Positions 12,481 to 22,582 of a stretch of 64,000 nucleotides of DNA are shown piece by piece. The stretch's first letter is position 1. Every line of letters begins with the position of its first letter. The notes under the pieces were generated by a model. The model saw nothing but the letters and a program-made list of their open reading frames with translations, ran no database searches and was not told the DNA's origin. The stretch comes from Mesodorylaimus sp. YZB2_4 (Eukaryota > Nematoda > Enoplea > Dorylaimida > Dorylaimidae), in contig JASANH010001149.1 in the NCBI GenBank assembly GCA_030248295.1, positions 62,001-126,000 of the forward strand. The letters are read 5' to 3'. The position numbers and the translations under genes were made by a program.

Positions 12481-14899
12481 CCGTAGAGGTCTCTGTAGAG
12501 TGAGTCATCCTCGTGGGTACACACACACATCAATGTCGCCCTCCTGTCATTACACTGGCTTTTGTCATTCTTATGCCATAACACAGGATCAAGCAAATGT
12601 TCAGATCTCGTCTGTCGCTTGTGGCACTCCTTAAGTGACTGTTATCAGTGATTTCCCTTGCGAATCTATAACTGTTTGACCGCAAGCAGATTGCAGTATG
12701 CGAGTACAATCTCTGCTAGTCCTGTAAGACATGGAACTGGCATCATTTCTTGCTATCTGACCTTCTGACCAAACTGAATGCACCCAGCCGTGTTTTCCAA
12801 GGAGAAACGCCTCTGCACCTTTCCTAATCGTAAGGGTGATAAATTTTCCGCTTCATTGCAAGGCTCTGCTCTCCTGTCTGATTGACTATAATTGATTTAT
12901 AAGGCATGGAAATATCTTGTTTTTATGCCCTTTTTGCCGGCATGAGGTTAGAAGCTCCTGTCTCATCACTTTATGCGGTTTATTATTTCAGCAAAGATAT
13001 CAGCTGTGTATTGAATTTGTCTAGGAATAGCACTTATTGCCAGACTATCCCATTATCTCGACAGTTAAGTTCGTCATCTCTAGACAATTAATGGATCGTC
13101 AAACCTTGATCGCGGGTGCGATGACAAGGGAAGATCTCAAAAACTCTAGGGACTTTGTATGGATTATCGCATACAGGATATGTCCGCCGCCGAATGTGCG
13201 TCCCACCAAACCTCAAAGAGGAAAATTTGTCTCCGAATGGGCGCATTCTTAGATATGCGATAACCATAGGCTCTAAATAGGACGACAAGGTCGGCATCTG
13301 AAAGCCCAGACACAGTATTTACTGCATGTGAAAACTGAGATAAGTTTGCTGACTTGCTGGCTTGCAGAAACAATTGAATGATTGCGGGCAGCATCGACAA
13401 GTGTGCGAAAAACTGGAAAGAAACGAGAAATAAGTTGATAAAACAGCGTTTATTTCCACATGTTCCCATCTTGCTTTTCTTTTCCCACTTCAAAACTAGA
13501 AAGACACATTTTCCTAGTTCGCAGAAAGACAGTGTATTGTCTCGGTATAAGAGCAATTTCGTTGGCTTACTTTATCATTACATTCTCAAATTTGAACCTC
13601 ATGTGTACTGTATAATTTGAAGCTGCAAAAGAATGCTGGGTTCAACTTTTAAGTCTCCGAAAATCAACCTTGCTGCCTTCTCCGCATCGCAATGAGTGGC
13701 CAGCGGGTGATGTGCTGGGGGGTGCGGCCCGTGCCCTAAGAATTCCTATCTTCTCAGTCCGCAGCACACCTAACAAGATTTGTCAATTCTTGGCTGTTCA
13801 GCAAGTTCTTCTTACAAAATCAGTTTCCAAAGATCTCGGGTAAAAAGTGAAAGTCTTCTTGTGCATATTAGACAGAGCTGGATAAAAATCATATTAGGAT
13901 CTGTATAGTGCGAACACATTTCACAAAGAAACCGACCTTTCATATCGAGTCAAAAGATCTACTGCCAGGAAGAAATGGGAGCTATGAGAGGATGTGGATG
14001 AGAGATTGTTCTCTGAGAAGGTTGCGGCAGTGGAAATTTAGAAACATGAGAAGCATAGCCTGGAAACGGAGATGATGGGGAACTAAATCGGTCATCTAGG
14101 TGGGTCATCGAATAATAGTTTTATTGGTCGCACCTAAAAACCAGGTGATACGGTGCAATAGTTAGTTGAACTGATAATTTTTAGATTATCATCATTTTCT
14201 GATAATTCAGTCCCGACTTGGAAAAGGAGCCGCCCTATTGCGTTGTTTCCCCATGTTTCCGGCTCGCTAGGCCTCGTGGATTCACGTTCACTTCATGTCT
14301 TCTCTGAGAATGTCCAGACTCTCCACTTTAGTGCCTGAAGGTCGTTTTTCTCTGGGACTTGACTCCGTCGCTGTACGGGATAGTAAATCCAAAACCTCTG
14401 CCCATCACATGTCCGTGCCATGTCAGTCGCCGTTCCGTAACCTTGTCGTTTATGGTGCGATCCCAGTACCTTGCCTATCCGTAGCCATCACATGGTACAT
14501 CCTTGTCGAATCCAGTGTCCGTCATAGCATTCTCATTTTCATAGTATACAATGCCTGCTCGTCTCCTGGTTACATAGCAAATGACCTAACCAGTACCTAC
14601 ATTTTTGATTTGGGGTATACCAGCATTTTACAGTCGCGAAGTATACCTGTCACGTGCAGCCACTTCAGCCATGCGCGCTGTAGATTCCTACACCCGCGAA
14701 GGTGTCTCTGTCGGACGCCAGGTGGGATCGTGTGTATTTGAACTGGGTCGTCTCATTGATTAGGATCTTATTTGCTGCTACCGAGCCGTCGGTCTGGGCG
14801 CCGCGGTCCAGACATTCTGTTTTCTTGAGATTCAGTTTCAGTTTAGCAATTTTTGATAGCGAAAGAAATAGCTCAGGTTAGAATCGAGTAATAGAAATA
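12481..14899. other. non-coding stretch with one possible exon
   Basis: A minus-strand frame after a pyrimidine-AG site (about 13415 down to 13170) encodes a hydrophobic then polar peptide and could be an exon of a membrane protein. There is no partner exon and no family match. The 148-codon plus-strand frame at 14295-14741 has unusual repetitive composition and no recognisable domain. Confidence 0.25.
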
Positions 14900-15000
14900 G
14901 AATGAAAAGCAAACCAAGACCTAGGCATCGAACCGGGTTACTGGTCCAGTGCACTATTGTTTGCATAACATGCTCGGTAGTTATAATAGTAGCTACGTGC
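14900..15000 (-). repeat. tRNA-like SINE remnant
   Basis: The minus-strand sequence contains CCGGTTCGATGCCTAGGTC, a B-box-like stretch preceded by GTGCACTGGACCAGTAAC. I did not find a clean A box or cloverleaf, so a SINE or tRNA pseudogene is more likely than a tRNA gene. Confidence 0.3.
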
Positions 15001-15821
15001 ATCAAATCAAAGAAGGCTAAGATATCGGGCAATAAGGAAATTAGTGCGGAACACTGGAGTTTTGGCGACAGGCATTTTGTATGGCTACTGGAGACAAGAT
15101 TAGTAGTTCCACCATAACGTTCTTCTTCTTGAATAAATGCGCCGAAGAAAGAACCCGACCATGAAAATTCAAAATTCCTGCTTGGAGGCCGCAATGGAAG
15201 AACCAAAACTGACAGCTGGCTTAATAACTAGCAGCCATAACTGGTAGAATGTCTGCCATAAGTGACAATGGCGGACATTATACCTCCAAATTTTGTGTTT
15301 AATTTATTACAGCTTCTGATTCCGCTACATTCATTGCTAAAGTGTACACGTCATACATTTAGCTGGCCCAACGCCATCTAGAAGCACGTGGAAACGTACA
15401 GAACACGCCCTCGATTGACCGGAAGCGGTCGCAAGTAAGAAGCTTTTCCTGGTCTAAAATAAGATTTTGTACCCAGCAGGCCTAAACTAGCTGAGTGTGT
15501 AAATTATAATTTTTAAGATAGGCGCGGGTGAAGTTGGTGAAGTACAAACTGTGAACAACGAACTCTCTGGACGGGGACGGAATATTCTAGGTTTTGTAAA
15601 ATTACAGTCACGCTCAATTTGTTTCAACCCAAGATGGTTCTAAAATAGATTTCTCTAAAAAGGCTGAAAAAGAGAGAACGATAGCCGAAGTTACATACTT
15701 TTATAAATTAAGTTTTTTCCTCCAAAGGATGTATGGTTGCCCAATATAGTATGGCAGGCGCAAAAAAAGCCGTTTCGTGAACACGAGGAACAGATGTAAA
15801 TGTTTCTTACGCTGTCATAGG
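15001..15821. other. non-coding stretch
   Basis: Nothing recognisable; short ORFs only. Confidence 0.4.
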
Positions 15822-16048
15822 TTACTCAGAAATGACATGTTTCATTTCCGAATCTACATGACCACAATAATAGTCGCTGATAGCCCCTCCATCTGAAAAG
15901 CTTGACCCAAGATCAGATTCTTTTGACATGCTCCTCATCCATGGCATAGGTTTCCGTGCTGGCTTGAAAGTGTCAAGCAATGACGAGTCGAGTCTGTAAT
16001 GCATTCGGGCACTTGGTGTGCAAATTGGTTTACAGTACTGGGCCGCTG
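15822..16048 (-). CDS. possible 3'-terminal exon of an unidentified gene
   Basis: On the minus strand, after an AG near 16049, an open frame of about 75 codons ends in TAA at 15822. Its composition is protein-like and not low in complexity, with SARMHYRLDSSLLDTF, a Ser/Met-rich middle and a hydrophilic end. Upstream exons would have to lie beyond the foldback at 16084-16187, and I could not find them. It lies downstream of the neuropeptide-like gene on the same strand but is not needed to complete it. Function unknown. Confidence 0.25.
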
Positions 16049-16083
16049 CGTTTATGAGTGACAAAGGCTGGAAGTATTGTTCG

Positions 16084-16187
16084 ATGCGATGCGTCAATTA
16101 AGCTTGCGATGCGACGTTTTAGGCACCTTTTTACATTGTCACTTGACCAAAAAGTGTCGCATCGCACGCTTATTTGACGCATCGCAT
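16084..16187. repeat. foldback element, 32-nt inverted arms
   Basis: Arms 16084-16115 and 16156-16187 are reverse complements with two mismatches (core GATGCGATGCGTCAA), separated by 40 nt. The arms are built from internally repetitive ATGCGATGCG/TTGCGATGCGAC words. This is a hairpin-forming MITE-like insertion; the target duplication is unclear. Confidence 0.8.
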
Positions 16188-16593
16188 GGTACTATACTTC
16201 GGGCTTTAGATTTCTACGCCAACCTGACCTGTGATTCAGTGTTTAGCTGTTTCAGCTAACCGACGCTCGACTTAACAATGTGCGGTGCAAAAGCAGAGCC
16301 AGCAGTACTAGTAAATGCATACAACTGAAGCCTAAATATGCCACAGTCTTTGAAATTACCGGCAAAAAAGATGATTATACTGACAACAGGTTATGAAGAC
16401 CGTAGACAACATTCAGACAACAAACAACAGGTTATACAGACTAAGGAAACACGCATACTTCTCCTGATCCACAAAAGTCACACATTTGCGCAAACTAGAA
16501 GTGACGCTGTAAAAGTCAGGTTTGCAAACGAGCCACGGGTCAAGTGGGGGCTTGTGGTATCTAGAGTCACCTTGGGGAATAAGTCCACCAAAG

Positions 16594-16976
16594 TTAGCCC
16601 CCAAGATAGATGCATTGAATAGGCGTGAAGAAACAATTTATATAAACTCGATCGGTTCCACGGTTGCGCCCAGTTTCTTGCTTCGATAGTTTTCTTTCAA
16701 ATTTCCCTGTTGTTGGTGAAATTGTGGTCGATACCATCGTTATCGATCGGTTGCTATTCAGGTCTTGTCTGATTTTCGATAGCTGTCGTATGCTCTCCCG
16801 ATCTTTCGCGTCCAGGATGCTCCTAGGAAAAATGTTTTAGCATCATGAAAGAAATGTCCAAAGTGACATTCTTACTTCCGCAGCATGAAACTTGGTAGCC
16901 TTATGGTGGCAGTTTCCGTCAGTCGAATGACCAGAAACAGGAATCCAATAAGGGAAAGTACCTTCAGGGCTTCCAT
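16594..16976 (-). CDS. allatostatin C/somatostatin-like neuropeptide precursor (two exons)
   Basis: A 109-residue secreted precursor, too finely split to appear as a long ORF. Exon 1 is 16876-16976 (ATG at 16976, with an in-frame TAA just upstream). Intron 16823-16875 (53 nt, GTAAG...CCTAG, phase 2). Exon 2 is 16594-16822 (TAA). Residues 1-22 form a signal peptide (MEALKVLSLIGFLFLVIRLT). The C-terminus is VYINCFFTPIQCIYLGG, whose disulfide-loop core CFFTPIQC has the C-x6-C spacing and the aromatic-F-x-P-I pattern of allatostatin C (C-Y-F-N-P-I-S-C). Basic residues (ERK; R before VYIN) could be processing sites, and the final Gly-Gly suggests C-terminal amidation. Intron length and splice phase match neighbouring genes. 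The family call rests on the motif only. Confidence 0.75.
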
Positions 16977-17017
16977 GAAGCAACCTTACAAAAAGCCCGT
17001 GTGAACTCACACTGAAA

Positions 17018-17540
17018 GCAGAGCTTCAAGACGCCTCTTCTCTTCCTTGTAGCGCCGACATCAGCTGGAATGTATCTTTATAATTACCCACAAATATGGT
17101 CAAACATGACGGGTGCAAAACGATTAGGACCGGCTAAACGAAAGGTGTTCCTACGACCCGGTACACTTTCGCTTGTGGGGCTTGTAATGGCGTCAGAGTG
17201 TTTCTATATTGGGCCAACAACAAAGTATGTTTGGCTCACTTGAGGAGAGTGTTGAGTGCCTCTAGCACTAGAGATTACCGGGATCCATGTTCCAGCACCT
17301 AAACTTGGCAGCTACACGTGCAATCATCGTGCTTGTGTGTACACACGACCAGCAAGTCTCTAGTTGGTTCCAATTAGCTGCCAGTGTAACACGTGCTCGT
17401 CAGGCAGGGTGCAAGTGGCACGTGAACCAGTCGGGTTGATAGAGCCATATCTTCCCAATCGGCCAATATTATGCAAAATCGCATTGTAGGATCATAGGTC
17501 AATAGTTAAGACATGCTAGTACCAAAAATTATCGAGATCT
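17018..17540. repeat. 0.5 kb dispersed repeat, copy B
   Basis: Direct repeat of 1-525. Starts 42 bp upstream of the start codon of the neuropeptide-like gene (minus strand), so it occupies that gene's presumptive promoter. Ends at ATTATCGAGAT. Confidence 0.85.
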
Positions 17541-18222
17541 GTCGCGGGGCTCTTCATGGCGCTCCTAATACACCAAAAGAAGTGCATAAAAACATTAATA
17601 ACTTCAACTGAAACATGAATCGTGCAACAGGAAGGCCCATCTTCTGTACAGGCACATGCATCCTACAGTTGCAACTTGATGCTGCAAACAGTCAGACCAC
17701 CTCAAAGAATAACCAAAATGCACCAATGCTCATCAGATCAGTGAAATTTCCCAAAACACAGAGACTAAGTGTTAGTACAGAGATAGGATCGCATCTCTGC
17801 ATTGGTTCTCGCTTGTACTAAGTGATACGGCCCGTCGGAACTTGGCGCACCATTCAGGCAATAATTTCATCTCTTGCAAATCGATGAACATAAATGGCCT
17901 TTATCAGCTTGAGTGCGGATACGTATACAATTTTTTGTTATTAGAATCCAAAAAAATGATAGATGATTGGGATGTTCATGGAATCAAGACCTCAACTAGA
18001 GAGAAAACGCGCGGTAAAAATGGCCTATTTGCTGCTAATCTGCGTCACACTCTGCTTTTTATGACAGCTCTTGAAAAAATCAATCTTTTTGAAAGCTGGA
18101 AACAATACGACTAATACATATTGCTAGCAAGACGTGCGACGGGTGGAAATATCAAGAATTCGTTTTAGAGTCCTTTTGCTGCTTAGACATCTTTTGTGGG
18201 CCACCTTATGTCATAGTTTGCA
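17541..18222 (+). other. no supported gene; upstream region of the lectin
   Basis: Contains a 90-codon frame (17842-18114) with no signal peptide or known motif. It may be spurious. The presumptive promoter of the lectin gene lies in this interval. Confidence 0.3.
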
Positions 18223-20177
18223 ATGTTGGAGCAGAAGATTCCCTTTTTTGTAATTCTGACTTTCTCAAGTACGATACCAAGTTTGGCGCAGATTTATGGG
18301 TTCTCAGAGACATGCTTCGAGCCAGCAACGCAACTTCTTGTGCAGTCCGGAGTCAGATCATGTTATACCCTGTACAATGATCTAGTTCCCTGGCACACGG
18401 CCATGGCACGGTGTTGCGCAATCAATGGTACATTGGCTATTTTGGATTCGGAAGAAGCTATAAGGACAGTGCAAGAATATTTAAGGAAACTGGTATGGCT
18501 AAATTTACTTTTAATAAAACCTTCTTTTAAGCGAGGATTGAATATTTTTAGGAAATGACATCTTACGCTTGGATGAGCTTGAAGGATTTGTGCCCTTTAG
18601 ATAACCAGCCGCACGGCATATTTTGGATGTGCGGCCAAAGTTCAAGCAGTAGAGCATTTCGATTGGATACAGAAATATTTTTTGAACATTTTCAACCGGA
18701 GCGATCAGCAGTGGGTGCCCATCACAGCACATGCTTTTCATTGAATGCTGCGAGCAGATATTGGCGAGAATCCGATTGTGAGGCAGATAAATTGCCGTAT
18801 ATTTGTGAGTTTAACTTTCAAAAACGTAAGTCGAATTTAAAGTCAGACTGTGAGATGTGAGTTTCTCAATAGCACTGCGCTCGCTAGCAAAGCTGACAAG
18901 TGAGTAGGTGTAGAGTTTTTCTGATCATGGGGTATTATCAGAGGTCCAGCAGAGAAGTGACCCAAAATGTTGTGGACCCAACATTATCTGGAGTGGTGAT
19001 CCAACATGTTGCGCACCACACAGTGTATATGTAATTACTCGCACACTTGAGATGTTAGCATCACAGTCACAAAGCTGGTGTTTAGTGTACTGCTACTCTT
19101 CAGACGGATCCCTAGAGGATACCAGGATACCAGGATGCTGGATGCTGCTTCACACGAGCAACCTGGGTATGCTAAAGCTGTAGCGCTGCGAGTAAAGCGG
19201 TATGGCTTATCGTTAGATGCCCAAGCCTTGCGAGCCACCTTCAACAGTCCAAACCTTCCCAACGTTATGTCCATGGTCATGTTTCACCGCATCAGCGTTA
19301 CACAAAATGATTTACCCAGCAGCGAGTCGAACACCTGCCAGTAAGTGCGCAGCCAGCCTGAGAGGCAGACTTTACTATCCAACTATATTGATCACGAGCT
19401 GGGTCTTTCAGTGAGCCTCTGCTCGTTGCTCACGATCAGTCGTGTTACTGATATTCGTGCAGAAAAATACAGCACGAACACATTTCCTGATCGATTATGG
19501 TTGCCTTTTGCAGTGGCCAAGTAGACCAGGAATCCTAGGAAAACACCTGTATTGACGAGTGATTTGGCTGTGCCGTGTAACCTCGCTTACGATTTTCAGC
19601 CGACAAATGTCAAAGTTTTGCCCGGTGCTCGATGCCGTTGTCCACTGGTGGTATGAGAGACTTCTGTGGTCATCCATTGAGTAAGATTCTCAAACGATAC
19701 TGCATGCTCTTTGCACAAACTCTTCTATATATTATTTATATGGTTCCCCTCGAACAAGCTCCCCTCATAAGACCGGATTCTTTATAATATCCCATTAAAC
19801 CTGAAATAGTTTGGGGGGATATGAGACAAAGATGCCTTGCGACAGTGTGTCGGATGACATCCCCACGCCCACCTGCCGCGACGCTTACGGTTGAGAAAAG
19901 AGTAACAAAAAGAGATTATGACAATGTCTTCTAGATCTATACCTCACCGCCTCGGACTCATCAGAAATAATTATATTATTTCGATATCTATATGCCAAAT
20001 TTTGAATATACGCAAAATCAAATTTTGAACTTTGTCAAAAATCGTTGATTTCTAGGAGATGATGAACCAACAACAACGACAACGACTACAACCACCACAA
20101 CCACAACCACGACCACATTAACCACCACGGAAAGCACATCTACAACCACCATCATCACCACAACGAATCCAGTTTAG
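18223..20177 (+). CDS. secreted C-type lectin with threonine-rich tail
   Basis: Exons 18223-18492, 18552-18825 and 20056-20177; introns of 59 and 1230 nt have GT-AG ends and compatible phases (0, then 1). Residues 1-22 form a signal peptide. The C-type lectin domain follows: CYTLYNDLVPWHTAMARCC, then NAASRYWRESDCEADKLPYICEF, giving the conserved W, Cys pair and Y-I-C-E end of the fold. A canonical EPN or QPD sugar-binding tripeptide is not obvious. The last exon encodes acidic DDEP followed by about 30 mostly threonine residues, a probable O-glycosylated stalk, and a stop. An optional 51-nt exon (19600-19650, phase 1-1) also fits in frame. A 7TM-encoding exon starts 16-26 nt after the stop, so secreted and receptor forms may be linked. 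Confidence 0.75.
19290..19400 (-). repeat. tRNA-like SINE remnant within lectin intron 2
   Basis: Shares ACACAAAATGATTTAC and CGAGTCGAACACCTGCC with the element near 12340. On the minus strand it holds a B-box-like TGTTCGACTCG. Confidence 0.4.
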
Positions 20178-20192
20178 TCGTGATCTCATGAG

Positions 20193-22582
20193 TTTCTTGC
20201 AGATTTATGACAGCAATTTCTTTGCAGCCTCCAATGACAAAGACAGAGACAATCATTTCGCATTTCTTCAGCAACCTTGGCTGTGTCATAAATATTATCA
20301 TAATGTCATTCTTATTAATCGTCTTCAAATTGCTAAGGTAACGAATAGCATTGGACCCATAGGGACTCAGCACACCAAATACAGTCCCCTTTGAGTTTTC
20401 CTCTTTGTGTTCACTTGGTCCCCTCAAAAAGTTTGAGCACCTGTGTATTTCGGCAATATGTGGTATAGCCCATTATGTTCTTAATGAAAAAGAGAACATG
20501 AAAAGCAAAAAACTGTGCTCAGTGAGCGGAGTTTCATGTACTGCAAGAGTGCTCCGGCCATATTTGGAAGAACCCATTAAAACTTGTATGCCAAAACGCT
20601 GCAAATTTTAGTTGCCCTCAAATAATTTCCTAGCCTCCGTGGTAGCTAAAAAAAAAGATTTCCCCGTACTTATACGGAATGTTTCATTTACACCCTGTAC
20701 GTATACTGTACATATCTTAAATGTACCTATCACACTTGCACGTTCGACGAAGTCAAGAAAATTCAACACACCTCCCATTTTTCTAGGATTTTTCACTTCG
20801 AACGTATTCTTCACATGATTCAAGAATTATCATTCCTTATTGCTCAAATCTTTCTTTTATGGTTTCGAGAGAAAACAGATTCGCCTGTGAGAACTTTTTT
20901 ACCTAACTTGGGGTTACACTACACAAAGGCGACATTTTAGACTCTATGCGCAACAACTGGAGCAATTTTACAATTTTCGTTCACAGTTTATTTTTTATTT
21001 TGTTTATTGGAGGCTGTTCAGTTCTTTTGCGTCGTTTCCAATGTGGTTCAGGACGGTGCATTCCAAAGCCGCATGAGAGTAATGGTTGTTGGGATTGGTA
21101 AGCATACAGTACTTCAGTTGAAGCAAAGGCGCCTCGCATGTAGTGTTCCAGGTTTGCCGCTTCTGATCACTGTAATCACAGCTAGCGCTTTTGGGGATTA
21201 TCAATCAGACTACAGGTAAAATGGGTGAATGGATGAAAAAACAAATATTGCACCTTTTTTCTCGTAGTTGCTGGATAAATTTTGGGTCGCGTACAAGTGT
21301 AATAATTATAACGCCTATATTTATATGTATTATTATAAATGTGGTTATTTTGGAGGCCACTGGAATGTACAAAAGTGGGCAGTCTATTTTTACCCGCAAG
21401 GATCAGTTGCTTGCTGCAAGGTGAGTAAGCAGTTTTATGCCTGAAGATTTCACTAAAAAAGAGAAGTGCATTGCATATCTTCGCAAGAAGGTGCAAAGTT
21501 CAGTGCAGAGAAGTAAAATGAAATTGATCAAGATTGCTATAAAAGCAAGAATTATCAACTCAACATGATGATTGACTAATGATTGACTATTAGCTAATTA
21601 ATGATCATTTAATGGCATGATAAATGGTGCATAAATTGTCTCTGTCTCTCTTCACAATGAAAAATCTTAAAATATTCTCCTCTGTGAAAATACCCGTCAC
21701 CAGCTTCTACGCATTAACTTCATCTCTTTTTTTTGGGGGAATTTGCAGCTTACCCTGCACTTACAGATATGCATTCGCAAGTCCATTTTTGCAACTTTGA
21801 CATTAACCAGCGCAGTTCATGCAGTTTTCTTCCGCTTATGCACACCTTTATTCAAGTGCGCTTACGATTAGTATGAGCAGTCAAAGCTCCTCTAACCCCT
21901 CCAGGGATAACAGTACTGCGAATCTCCCTGTCCTGCTTTAACCGGAAGCTTATGATACGGTTTACAAACTGGTAATAAGGATGGACTACTGACGATGACT
22001 ACTGCAAAATTGATGGCCTGATGGCTTTTTTCTTGCTTGAGAGTTGCAGCAGGCAGGTACATCAAAGAGACATTTTCAGGGCCAACGTGAGGTGGAAACA
22101 ATGAGTGATCGCCTCAACCGCACTCCGCTCGATCCTAAACCCTTTTGAAGCAGGGCTTGTCTGCTTTGTGTATCCTACAGCGATTTCCCTCTAAGCATTT
22201 TGTTGTTACAGCATGAAAATATTTTAGTGACAACATCATCAACTACAGCTGACCAGTACTACAACTGTTATGCAATATTTTAGATTTAATCAGCATGGGC
22301 AACTTGTTATTTTGCCACTGAATGCATCGGCAACGATTTTGAGCATGTTCGCGATCTATTATCAATTCGCTGCATTGTACACAGTGGTATTTGGCCTGAA
22401 CATTGCAGGTGGATGTTTTATGTACATTTTTCATACAATCGGATGCAACAAGGTGAGAACAACCCAAAATCGCTGTATACTTTTAAATTTCCAGCCTTTT
22501 TCTAAATATATTGTATTTTATTATTTAGTTTCGAGCAACTGTTTTGAAACTGATGAAACACGCTAAGAGGTGCTGGTGCTGA
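20193..22582 (+). CDS. family B/adhesion-type 7TM receptor domain (multi-exon)
   Basis: Exons: about 20193/20203-20337 (TM1, LGCVINIIIMSFLLIVF), about 20432-20521 (TM2, HLCISAICGIAHYVL), 20941-21097 (TM3, from ILQFSFTVYFLFCLL to EAVQFFCVV), 21152-21215 (TM4), 21268-21420 (SCW then TM5), 22284-22452 (TM6-TM7, LVILPLN to FMYIFHTIGC) and 22529-22582 (tail, TGA). Introns 419, 54, 52, 863 and 76 nt; all junctions from TM2 onward keep phase. The EAVQ in TM3, the G-LPLL start of TM4, Cys-Trp in loop 2 and the FHT end of TM7 are adhesion/secretin hallmarks. CRFMTAISL before TM1 vaguely resembles the end of a GPS site. The TM1-TM2 junction and the 5' link were not resolved in phase. This may be one gene with the lectin upstream, or a damaged gene. 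Confidence 0.65.

Noticed and set aside
14295-14741. 148-codon plus-strand ORF
   Set aside because: No conserved motif, no splice or start context; unusual repetitive base pattern suggests non-coding repeat.
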